Assembly: GCA_965153355.1 (NCBI GenBank)
Contig: OZ231128.1
Coordinates: forward strand, 52,638,001-52,702,000
Direction of reading: 5' to 3'
DNA length: 64,000 nt
Source of the DNA: Flaccisagitta enflata
Lineage: Eukaryota; Chaetognatha; Sagittoidea; Aphragmophora
Translations under genes and position numbers: made by a program
Notes under the pieces: model-generated
Told to the model about the DNA's origin: nothing
Seen by the model: the letters and a program-made list of their open reading frames with translations, nothing else
Databases searched by the model: none
Shown: piece by piece, positions 34,501 through 47,347 of the stretch
Layout: each line of letters begins with the position of its first letter
Position numbering within the stretch: position 1 is the stretch's first letter

Positions 34501-37500
34501 TTATGAGATATAAACAGCCCTGAAAATAGTAATTTTTCTCAGCGGGCCCGTCGGGCCCGCTCCTCTTAATTTTTGCGGGCCCAACAGGAAAACAGCGGGC
34601 CCGACTGAAATATAGTTATTCTAAGCTTTCTGTTGTCATAAGCCTCTGTAGACACACTGCTACAACACTGCAGTGAATATGACTTTGGCAGTTTACATAG
34701 GCAAAGGGTAGCAAAGTTATGTGAATTCTTTTTGTTTAATTTGGTATACAATTAAAGGATATTAATTGAACTGCCCCTGCAAAATTTGAATTAAATCTGA
34801 AGTCTTGTTTATAAGATACTAGCTTAATAATGTAGTAATATGTTACTAGGACTTAAGCGATTTGTATAGAGGATTGGAGTTGATGGATTTTTTTACTTGC
34901 TCATTTATTTCATTCTGATTTTTCTTTAGGTTTGCCATCATGGATTTCAAGATTCATCTTCGACTACTGTCATCATCTTCAACTACTGTCATCATCTTCT
35001 ACTACTGTCATCATCTTCAACTTCTGTTATCATCTTCAACTACTGTTATCATCTTCAACTACTGTTATCATCTTCAACTACTGTCATCATCTTCAACTGC
35101 TGTCATCATCTTCAACTGCTGTCATCATCTTCAACTACTGTTATCATCTTCAACTACTGTCATCATTTTCAATTACTGTCATCATTTTCAACTACTGTCA
35201 TCATCTTCAACTACTGTCATCATCTTCATCTACTATCATCATCCTCGACTACTGTCATCATCTTCGAGTACTTAATTTTTTTGAAAAAATTTTTTGAAAA
35301 AATTTTTTAAAAATTTTTTAAATTTTTAAAAAATTTTTGAAAATTTTTTTTGAATTTTTTTTGAAAAAAATTTTTGAATTTTTTTGAAATTTTTTTTTTG
35401 AAATTTTTTAAAACTTTTCAAAAATTTTTAACATTTTTTTTTGAAAATTTTTTTTTGAAAATTTTGTTCAAATTTTTTTTGAAATTTTTTTTTTTGAAAA
35501 TTTTTTCAATATTTTTTCTAAGATTTGTGTTGTTATTATCATTCATTGTTATCATCATCATCCACTATTGTTATCATTATCAAGTTATGTCATCATTAAA
35601 ACAATATTGAAAATTTTTTTTGCTTGAAATTGCTGTCTTGTCGTGTATCTCATCGAGTTGCGTTTACGCAACGAGAAAGCTTCAAAAATTACAGTCCCCA
35701 GTCGGGGACTGTAATTTTGAAGCTTTTTTTTATGGTAATATTTTACTGGACTTAGGCGATTTACATAGGCAGAGGCGATTTACATAGGCAGAGGGTAGTA
35801 AACTTATGTGAATTTTTTTTTTATTTGGTATACAAGTAAGGGTCACTGAATAATCAGCCCCTGCAAAATTTGAATTACATCTGAAGTCTGGTTCATGAGA
35901 TATTAGCTAATTTATTTATGTAGTAATATGTTACTGGGACTTAGGCGATTTGCATAGGCAGAGGGTAGTAAACTTATGTGAATTTTTTTTTAATTTGGTA
36001 TACAAGTAAGGGTCGCTAAATAATTAGCCCCTGCAAAATTCGAATTAAATCTGAAGTCTGGTTCATGAGATATTAGCTAATTTATGTAGTAATATGTTAC
36101 TAGGTCTTTGGCAATTTACATAGGCAAAGGGTAGTAAAGGTATGTGAATTTTTTTTCAATTTGGTGTTCAAGTAAAGGATATTGATTGAACAGCCCCTGC
36201 AAAATTCGAATTAAATCTGAAGTCTGGTTTATCAGATATTAGCTTAATAATGTAGTAATATGTTACTAGGACTTAAGCGATTTGTATAGAGGATTGGAGT
36301 TGATGGATTTTTTTACTTGCTCATTTATTTCATTCTGATTTTTCTTTAGGTTTGCCATCATGGATTTCAAGATTCATCTTCGACTACTGTCATCATCTTC
36401 AACTACTGTCATCATCTTCTACTACTGTCATCATCTTCAACTACTGTTATCATCTTCAACTACTGTTATCATCTTCAACTACTGTTATCATCTTCAACTA
36501 CTGTCATCATCTTCAACTACTGTCATCATCTTCAACTACTGTCATCATCTTCAACTGCTGTCATCATCTTCAACTGCTGTCATCATCTTCAACTACTGTT
36601 ATCATCTTCAACTACTGTTATCATCTTCAACTACTGTCATCATTTTCAATTACTGTCATCATTTTCAACTACTGTCATCATCTTCAACTACTGTCATCAT
36701 CTTCATCTACTATCATCATCCTCGACTACTGTCATCATCTTCGAGTACTTAATTTTTTTGAAAAAATTTTTTGAAAAAATTTTTTAAAAATTTTTAAATT
36801 TTTAAAAAATTTTTGAAAATTTTTTTTGAATTTTTTTTGAAATTTTTTTTTTGAAATTTTTTAAAACTTTTCAAAAATTTTTAACATTTTTTTTTGAAAA
36901 TTTTTTTTTGAAAATTTTGTTCAAATTTTTTTTGAAATTTTTTTTTTTGAAAATTTTTTCAATATTTTTTCTAAGATTTGTATTGTTATTATCATTCATT
37001 GTTATCATCATCATCCACTATTGTTATCATTATCAAGTTATGTCATCATTAAAACAATATTGAAAATTTTTTTTGCTTGAAATTGCTGTCTTGTCGTGTA
37101 TCTCATCGAGTTGCGTTTACGCAACGAGAAAGCTTCAAAAATTACAGTCCCCAGTCGGGGACTGTAATTTTGAAGCTTTTTTTTATGGTAATATTTTACT
37201 GGACTTAGGCGATTTACATAGGCAGAGGCGATTTACATAGGCAGAGGGTAGTAAACTTATGTGAATTTTTTTTTAATTTGGTATACAAGTAAAGGATATT
37301 GATTGAACAGCCCCTGCAAAATTCGAATTAAATCTGAAGTCTGGTTCATGAGATATTAGTTAATTTATGTAGTAATATGTTACTAGGTCTTTGGCAATTT
37401 ACATAGGCAAAGGGTAGTAAAGGTATGTGAATTTTTTTTCAATTTGGTGTTCAAGTAAAGGATATTGATTGAACAGCCCCTGCAAAATTCGAATTAAATC

Positions 37501-40500
37501 TGTAGTCTGGTTTATCAGATATTAGCTTATTAATGTAGTAATATGTTACTAGGACTTAGGCGATTTTTATAGAAGGTTGGAGTTGATGAATTTTTTTACT
37601 TGCTCATTCATTTTTGTTTCTTTAAGTTTGCCATCATGGGTTTCAGGATTCATCTTCAACCACTGTCATCATCTTCAGCTACTGTCATCATCTTCAGCTA
37701 CTGTCATCATCTTCAGCTACTGTCATCATCTTCAGCTACTGTCATCATCTTCAGCTACTGTCATCATCTTCAACTACTGTCATCATCTTCAACTACTGTC
37801 ATCATCTTCAACTACGGTCATCATCTTCAACTACGGTCATCATCTTCAACTACGGTCATCATCTTCAACTACGGTCATCATCTTCAACTACGGTCATCAT
37901 CTTCAACTACTGTCATCATCTTCAACTACTGTCATCATCTTCAACTACTGTCATCATCTTCAACTTTGAAAAAAAATTGTGAAAATTTTTTTTGAAAATT
38001 TTTTTTGAATTTTTTTTTTTGAATTTTTTTTTTTTTTGAAACTTTTTTTTTTTGAAATTTTTTCTTTAAGTTTGCCATCATGGATTTCAGGATTCATCTT
38101 CAACTACTGTCATCATCTTCAGCTACTGTCATCATCTTCAGCTACTGTCATCATCTTCAACTACTGTCATCATCTTCAACTACTGTCATCATCTTCAACT
38201 ACTGTCATCATCTTCAACTACTGTCATCATCTTCAACTACTGTCATCATCTTCAACTACTGTCATCATCTTCAACTACTGTCATCATCTTCAACTACTGT
38301 CATCGTCTTCAACTACTGTCATCATCTTCATCTACTGAATTTTGAAAAAAAAATTTCAAAAAAATTTTTGAATTATTTTTGAAAAAATTTTTTGAAAAAA
38401 AAATTTTTTTTTTTATTTTTTTTTTTAAATTGTTTGCAAAAATTTTTGAATATTTTTTTTCTTTGATTTTTGTTGTCATCATCATTCATTGTTGTTATCA
38501 TCATCATCATCCACTATTGTTATCATTATCAAGTTTTGTCATCATTAAAACAATACTGAATATTTTTTTTTTTTTTTAATTTGCTGTTTTGTCGTGTATC
38601 TCATCGAGTTGCGTTTACGCAACGAGAAAGCTTCAAAAATTACAGTCCCCAGTCGGGGACTGTAACTTTGAAGCTTTTTGCATCATTAGATCAATCATAA
38701 AATTATTTCACCCATTAAGTCGCTTAAGTCTCAAGCATTTAATCTATAATCAATCATGCGCGTATTCAATTTTTCTTACATTCAGTATTTCATGCCCAAA
38801 TTCAATCTTTCTTACATTCAGTATTTCATGCCCAAATTCAATCTTTCTTACCTTCAGTCTTTCATGCCCAATTTTAATCTTTCTTACATTAATTCTTTCA
38901 TGCCCAAATTCAATCTTTCTTACCTTCAGTCTCTCATGCCCAAATTCAATCTTTTTCACCTTCAGTCTTTCATGCCCAAATTCAATTTTTCTTACATTCA
39001 GTCTTTCATGCCCAAATTTAATCTTTCTTACTTTCTTTCATGCCCAAATTCAGTCTTTCTCACATTCAGTCTTTCATGCCCAAATTCAATCTTTCTTACA
39101 TTCAGTCTTTCATGCCCAAATTCAATCTTTCTTATATTCAGTCATGCATGCCCAAATTCAATCTTTCTTACATTTAGTCTTTTATGCCCAAATTCAATCT
39201 TTCTTACATTGTCTTTTATGCTCAAATTCAATCTTTCTTACATTCAATCTTTCATGCCCAAATTCTATCTTTCTATCTTTGCCATCAATTCTTTACGTAA
39301 ACATTGTTCACTGTGATTCTCTCTTTGCTCTTTGGTCAGTCTTACATAGTGGACATTCGTGAATTGGACGAGCCAATTGTGAATGTGATCGACTATCACT
39401 TTCTCTACGGTTATTACGAGCCGACTTTGTTCGTTCTCTACGAGCCGCTACGAACGTGGGGCGGAAGAGTAGCTGTACGACAAGACACATGCGCTATCGC
39501 AGCGATTTCACTTAATATCACTCAAAAGGTAACGAATTATAACGGAGCTCGTGTTGCTGCATATTTTGGTGTCAGATGATTGCTTTTGTTCAGACCTCAA
39601 ATCAGGTCTTCCAACCCTGTTTGATAGTGTGGGACAAAAGGTCATTGACCCCTCTGAGGCCGCTGCCCTTCTCATCATCTCACTCTCACATACACCGATT
39701 TAGAGGGCATCGGGTACCGCTGACAATGACAGAGATGCAGATTCTTGGTAGCAGTGTGGCGATGCTACACGGCAGGCAAATCCCAAGGTGCGGCAGATGC
39801 GGCAGGAAAGGAGAGGGGAAGCGATGAGAAATGAGGCCATATGACGCTTTCGCGACTGAATTGTTCTCTTTTCCAGGTTCATCCAATCATTTGGTCGATC
39901 TCGTCGTTGCCGTTCGACTGTCATTCCGTGCTGCCCGTCCCCAAGCCCATCGGCGGAGTCTTAATTCTCGCCGTTAATTCCCTTCTTTACCTCAATCAAA
40001 GCGTCCCACCTTTTGGTGTCTCCCTCAACTCGCTAACCAAAGGCAACACCAATTTCCCTCTACGCAATCAAGGTGTGGGTCTTCTTTTTCATTTTCTTCT
40101 TCTTTTAGTACTTCTTCTTCTTTATTTTCTTCTTCTTTCTTCTTTTCTTCTTCTTTCATCTTCTTCTTTCTTCTTTTCTTCTTCTTTCTTCTTTTCTCTT
40201 TCTTATTTTCTTTTTCTTTCTTATTCTCTTCTTCTTTCAAATTTTCTTCTTTCGAATTATCTTCTTTTAAATTTTCTTCTTTCTAATTATCTTCTTTCAA
40301 ATTTCCATTTCCTTTCAAATTTTCTTCTTCTTTCAAATTTTCTTCCTAGAAGAACTTTCAAATTTTCTCCTTTTCTCAAATTTTTTTTCTTCTTTTTCTT
40401 CATCTTCTTTTTTTTCTTACTCTTCTTCCTACTCTTGGTTCAATGACGTCGTAGGAGAGTTCCTTTCTTTCACCACTCCTCTTCTTCGCACTCTTCAAGA

Positions 40501-43500
40501 TTATTACTTTCTTCTCATTAATCTTCTTATTGTCATCCTTATTAATATAACTATATATGTGCTCTCCTTCACCTCTCATCAACTTCTCGTTCTTACTTTT
40601 CATCTTCATCCTCTTCTATCTTCCTTGCTCTTTTCGGTTTTCTCCCTCTATCATCATCACCATTCCCTTCAACATTCATTCTTTGCAATTCTTCATCGTC
40701 TTCCTTTTTATCGAGTGTGCTTCTTCCCTCCCTCCTTTTAAATCCGATTTTTCGTTCACAGGTCAGAACGTGAAGCTGTCATTGGATTGCGCCAACGCGA
40801 CTTTCCTGGCTTTCGACCGTTTGGCCGTTTCCACAAAGACGGGCCAAGTTTACGTGGTCACTTTGCTGCTGGACGGGATGAGGGCCGTGAAAGGATTTCA
40901 CTTCGACAGAGCCGCCGCTTCCGTCTTGACCACATGCATGACCGTAAGGACACATCAAAATTGATCACTTGCATGACTGCAATGACGGCAAAACTGACCA
41001 CTTGCATGACCGTGAGGACACATCAAAACTGACCACTCACATGACTGCGATGACCACAAAACTTGCCACTGGCACAATGGTAAGGACGCATCAAAACTGA
41101 CCACTCGCATTACTGCAACAACAACAAAACTGGCCACTGGCATGACTGTAAGGACACATCAAAACTGACCACTCACATGACTGCAATGACAACAAAACTT
41201 GCCACTTGCATGATGATAAGGACACATCAAAACTGACCACTCACATGACTGCGATGACCACAAAACTGGCCACTTGCATGATGGTAAGGATACATCAAAA
41301 CTGATCACTCGCATGACTGCAATGACGACAAAACTGGCCACTTGCATGACTGTAAGGACACATCAAAACTGACCACTTGCATGACTGCAATGACGACGAA
41401 ACTTGCCACTTGCACGACCGCAAGGACTCATCAAAACTGACCACTTGCATGACTGCAATGACAACAACACTGGCCACTTGCATGACCGTAAGGACACATC
41501 AAAACTGACCACTCGCATGACTGCAATGACGACAAACTGACCACTTGCATGCAGGGGTGTATAATGTTGAGTGGCATTTGATTTTATTCCCCCCCCCCTG
41601 CATTTGATTTTCTTCCCCGCGACGCGTCGCGGCGCGTTACGAAATCATTGATTTTTTTAACCTCAAAGCTATAAAACAGTATATTTTAGGTTTTAATAGT
41701 GTTAAATTGTGTTGTAGTAATTACATTTTACCTTTTGGTACTGCCAAAAGTGTTAAATCTTCAAAAAATTTTCTTTTTTCTTTTTTTCAAGCTTTTGATT
41801 TTCTTCCCCATCTCCAAACCATTTGATTTTATTCCCCCCCCCCACCGGGGGGGGGGGAATACTCAAAATTATACACGCCTGCTTGCATGACCTTAAGGAT
41901 ACATGACCACTTGCATGACTGCAATGACAACAAAACTGGCCACTTGAACGACTGAAAGGACCAAAACTGACATAACATTACTGACCATTGGTCCTGTTAA
42001 CCCTCCATTATACCGGCACCATATCTTCTCAAAATTTTACCACTTAGCTCACGATTGTAAGGGCTAGGGATGCGGAAGCGGTCGATTTTTACGCTGCTTC
42101 CACCGCTTCTGCTTCCGTTTTGCGGTCCAAATACTCCAGTAGCTATTCCATTACAAAATATTGACCTCTTGCGCGATTGTAAAGACTCAACAAAACTGAC
42201 CATTTTCATGAATTTAAGGACACATCCAAACTGGCCACTTGCAGGACTGTAATTTTTGTATTTTTTCCCACCTGGTATCAGGTTTGCGGTAACGGATTTC
42301 TATTCCTGGGATCAAGATTGGGCAACTCATTGCTGCTCAAGTATGTGGAAAAGGGAGACCATCCTTCGGGGACGGCAGATCCTAGGTCAGTTGGAATGAG
42401 TGTTAAGAAGTCATAGGCAACAGCCATTGTCTTTCATATCCTCTGAATATATTCTCTTGATTTAATCTCTTAATGTTATGTTTTTCCTCTTTATCCAATT
42501 ATTTACTTCATTCATGTATTCATTATTCATTCTCATACGTATTGCTTAGAGGTTTACACAGCCTCTCCATTCTATGCAGTTATCACGGGGTTTTAGCATT
42601 CATGAATTCTAACACATGGTCCACGTTTAGGCGAACTATTAAATGAGGATTATCAGTATGAAATGCATATATCTAGTCATGAATGCAAAGGCGCAAGGAT
42701 CGGTTAAAAAATTCATCTTGCTAGCCCAACTAGAAGTATGCATTCCATACTTTTATTCTCATGTGTTAGTTCGCCTAAATGTAGAGACCATGTGTTATAT
42801 AATCCACTTGTGATCAGTTCAAAGAGCTTGGAAGAGCCTCCTGGTAAACGGAAGCGGTTAGACTTGATGGGAGAATGGGTGGCAACCGAGGACAATAACC
42901 AAGAAAATAAAGAACGGGAATCGAAAGAGAAGAAAGACGACGACGAAGATTTCTACGGGGCTTCCGAGGAGAAGGTTCGTTAGTGGGAATGATCGCATTA
43001 TTTGACTTGTATACAAATTGATTGTCAAAAGTGGAAAATCAATAATGTCGTCGTTGTTGTAATTCAGTAATTGTCGTTGGTATTGCTGTCGTTGTTGTAA
43101 TTGTTGTTAGTATTGTTGTTGTAATTGTTGTTAGTATTGATGTTGTAATTGTTTGTTCTTGACGTTGTTGCTCAAGTTATAATCTACTGCTTGTTGTCCA
43201 TGTTTTTCGTTAGTATTGTCAGCTCACCCTTTTCCTCTTACATCCCCTCCCCTTGTTGTCGTCGTCTGTTCTTGACGTTGTTGCTTAAGTTATAATTTAC
43301 TGTTTGTTGTCCGTGTTTTTCGTTATCATTGTCAGCTCACCCTTTTCCTCTTACATCCCCTCCCCTTGTTGTCGTTTGTTCTTGACGTTGTTGCTCAAGT
43401 TATAATTTACTGCTTGTTGTCCGTGTTGTTCGTTAGCATTTCCTCTTATTTCCCCTTTCCCCTTTTTGCCCGTAGGAGGAGCAGCGTGCCATTACGACGT

Positions 43501-46500
43501 ACAGTTTCGAAGTGAGCGATTCCATCTTGAACATTGGTCCATGTGGAACGGCGACGATCGGTGAACCCCCGTTTCTCTCCGAGGAACTCGAGGCCTCGGT
43601 CAAAGAGTCCCCCGATCTGGAACTGGTCCTGACTTCGGGACATGGCAAAAACGGCGCACTAACCATTCTTCAAAAAGCCATTCGGCCACAGGTATATGGC
43701 GACAAAATCATCCGTATATATGTAGTGGTAAATCTTGACAATATTTTCTGTCTGGTGTTGTTGTTGACTGAAACTAAACTTGTTGTTGACTAAAATTGAT
43801 TGTTGACTGAAATGAATTGTGAACTAAAATTGATGTTTACTATAACCAAAATTGTTGCTGACTATAACTAAAATTGTTGCTGACTATAACTAATATTGCA
43901 GCAACAAAACAAAAACATCTTCAACGTTAACTCTCTCGCTTCGCAGCCCTACGCTCGCTTTACTCACTCGCGCCGTTCACGGGCCCGCTCACTCACTCCG
44001 CTCACTCCCTCGTGGGATGGTTGAAATTATTGAATATGTATCCACGCTATAATCGCGTTTACTGGGAAAAAACGCGTTTTTGGTCTTCAGTAGAAACACA
44101 CCCAATATCAATTTGCATACAGGTTGTGACGACGTTTGAGTTGCCTGGTTGCGTGGACATTTGGACATTATACGGCGGTGAGGCTGATCACAACGACGGT
44201 CTCGAAGACGAGGCCCACGCCTTACTCATCCTCGGACGGCAAGAAGGCACCATGATCCTTCAAACCGGACAGGAAATCATGGAGCTCGACCAATCTGGGT
44301 TCGCCACTGAAGGTCCCACCGTTTTTGCCTCAAATATCGGCGGAGATAAGTTTATCGTACAGGTGAAGAGGGGGGGGGGGATGGGAGGAGGGTGGGGATT
44401 GCTATCCTCAAGCGAAGTTAACATTTACTGATGATGCAGTTAAGCTCCACTAGAGCGCATACCAAGGGATTGGGCGAAGTAGTGCTTTACAGTGAAACTG
44501 CCGTGGAAATGACCACAAAATCTCTTGTAGGCGGACATGCCTTTAAAAGTTTTTAGCGGTTGATCCACTTTATGTCCAACCTGATCTCCATTATCGCCGT
44601 TATTGCCGTCATTGCCAATATTGAAAATAAACTGCTTTTACATATACATATGTAATACATATAATTCATACATATAATTATTCACTTTATGCATGCAAAC
44701 TTTCTCTTTTTAATTCCCCACCAGGTCTCGCCCATGTCTGTGCGTCTTTTGGAGGGCATTCAACAGATTCAGCACATTCCTTTTGATCTTGGATCTCCCA
44801 TCGTCTCGGCTTCCCTCGCCGATCCTCACTTACTCGTCATGACGGAAGAGGGCATCGTCATCGCACTCACGTTCAACGGTAATAATGTGCAAGTGCGGTT
44901 TTGCATGGTCAGTCTGTCGACCTGCAGTTAGCCGATCAAACAGGTGATTCAACACTTTGTCGATTCATCAGTTTGTCGATTTATCAGTCAGTCGATATAT
45001 CAGTTTGTCGGTTTGTCAGTTAGCCAATCAAACAGTCGATTCAACACTTTGTCGATTCATCAGTTTGTCGATTTATTAGTTAGTCGATTTATCTGTTTTT
45101 CGATTTATCAGTTTGTCGATTTAGAACTTTCCGTATCTTTTCACGGACGAAACAATTGAACGTTTGGCCAGAGACAAGATTGTCACCCAAATATGTCCAT
45201 CGATCTGTCCACTCAATTTCACTCCCGTTTAAACGTAGAATGCAGAGATCGTCTTGACGTTTTCCGAAATACATGTTTCTCGATTACGAATTGCCCCTTT
45301 TCACTCTAGACGAATCCCCGGATGCGGACGATGATGACGAGGGACCCCATTTGTCCGTACGTCGGGCTCCATTGATTCAACATCCACCGTCCAAAGGTAT
45401 ATGACAAACGGATGTTCATCATCCATGGTCACCGCTAAGGACGTGTACACATGGACGCAAAATACAAGGTGTGGAGGCGCCAAAAGTTATAGCATACCCC
45501 CCTACAAACAATTTAGCTTGTTCAAATCTTTAATTTAAATTTGTTTTGAGTACCTATGAGGAATATAAATGGCGTCATCAGAGCGATTTTTGAATTTCTA
45601 TCTAGAACCCCCAAAATTTGCTCTTTTCTACCCTTTTTTCAGCTTTTGTCGGAGCAGCTATTTTAGAGGCAAAATGGGTAAATTTGAGGGTTCAAAACAG
45701 AACTTCAAAAATCGCTCTGATGACGCCATTTATATACCCCTTTAGTTCTCAAAACAATTTAAAAGTTGATAATTAATGCAGCGGAATTGGCTGTAGGGGG
45801 GTATGCTAAAACTTTTGCGCCTCCACACCTTGTATTTTGCTTCCGTGTGTACATGAATGAACGTTGGACAGCGTTACTCGTCAACCCTTTATAAGTATAG
45901 TATATTTATTATGTATAACTCTATTCCTTACACATGTGTATGTAATAATTCTATGAATGCCCTATGAAATTACTATGTTTCTGTTTTGTTTGGGGGGGGA
46001 AGTGAGCCCCGCTGTATCCAGGAAATCATGCCTCGTTTTATGTTCCAATTTGGTATTTGTGTTTTTAGTGGTGGCCATCACGGCTTACACGGATCGATCT
46101 GGCCTGTTCACTTCCGAAGCCCCCCGAGAACCTTATCCTGAGCATTCCACTTTATCGGCCATGGGAGCTGACCTCGCCGCCGCGCTTTCCCTTGACAAAA
46201 CCAATTCGAAGGAAGAGTAAGTGCATTAATGTGTATACAACTATACATGTATACAATGCAATGTACATAGATTCTTGCAGTTGTAGTTGAGTTCAGTTTG
46301 ATAGGTAAACTGAGGGGGGGGGGGAAATAGGGCTTGGTGAAACGCTGGTGAAGTGCCTTTGTGCTTTGGCTTAGTTTATGTAGAAAAGGTGTGACAGGTC
46401 TGTGAAATACACTGGATGTTACCTCGAACTGGTTGACATCATTGTTCATTGAAATTGACAGATTTGTTGGATGGAATCGTGCAGATTCTCCTCCCCACTG

Positions 46501-47315
46501 ATTTGATGGATCGATTGGAATAGAACTGATTGCCCGATGAGTCGTTTTGTGTTCATTGACACCGGATTATGAGAATAACACATTTCCTCAATTGTTTTTA
46601 TATTTTCTTTTTGATCCCCAAAGAAAAGACACTAGAAAAGTCGTCGCGCAATTTGGGTTTGTTTCTGATTTTCTGGTATCCCCAATTGCATTCTTTAAAA
46701 AAAAACTTGTATTTCATCATTTAGCGATTTGAGACAATCCCCTTATGATTTTGAATATCTTTTGTGCATCTCTTTACTCAGAGGTCCCTTCTTTTCACCC
46801 ACTCGACATTCCTTTTCATTTGCTTCCTTGTCTGTAATCCCTGTATTGATTCCACTTCACCCTCTTAACAGTGATGAGGAGGAGGAAGATGAAGAGGAGC
46901 TCCTTTACGGCGAATCATCCAAGCCATCTTCGTCCAAGCCATCATCTTCAAAGCAACCGCCGACTCTTGGCCCCGAATCCACCTCTTTTCAAGTCCCTCC
47001 GTCCCCACCAATGGTAAAAAAAAACTCCTTTTCAGGGCACTCTCTGCACTGCAGTGCTAAGTCCTCAATACATGTATAATATAAACACCATTGAGAGGTC
47101 CTTTACTCAAGTCGTAGTGCAAAGGAAGACAAAATTTAATGAGTCAACTCATTTTTTGGACAATTTTCATCAAATGATAATTTTTTGTCGCGTGCACGCG
47201 ACTCTACAACCCGCTTTGTCCGTCGGTAGGTTGGTCGGTCCGTCGGTCACACTTTACTTTTTTTGTCCGCGACGGAATATCATTCGACGCGGACTATAAT
47301 TCAAGGCGGGTGGGT

Positions 47316-47347
<32 letters not shown>

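Larger units (their letters stand above)
34860..37560 (+). repeat. Tandem duplication, period about 1.42 kb
   Basis: Landmarks recur 1420 bases apart: GTTTGCCATCATGGATTTC leader (34930, 36350), 19-bp array, T/GAAA-rich tract, TTGTTATTATCATTCATTGT, R3 hairpins (35641, 37091) and R4 monomers. The copies differ by a few units in the arrays. Confidence 0.85.

Noticed and set aside
27573-38338. [19 protein letters not shown] repeat proteins
   Set aside because: A 19-base unit rotates the frame and yields the same 19-residue peptide in all three frames; typical of a minisatellite.
38589-39362. 257-codon + frame with repeated [12 protein letters not shown]-like peptides
   Set aside because: Generated by the 36-bp (12-codon) minisatellite. 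It overlaps CPSF1 exon 5 in a different frame, and the family match supports the CPSF1 frame.
27594-41960. CRISPR-like arrays
   Set aside because: The arrays are head-to-tail minisatellites without unique spacers, lie in introns of a eukaryotic gene and have no cas genes nearby.
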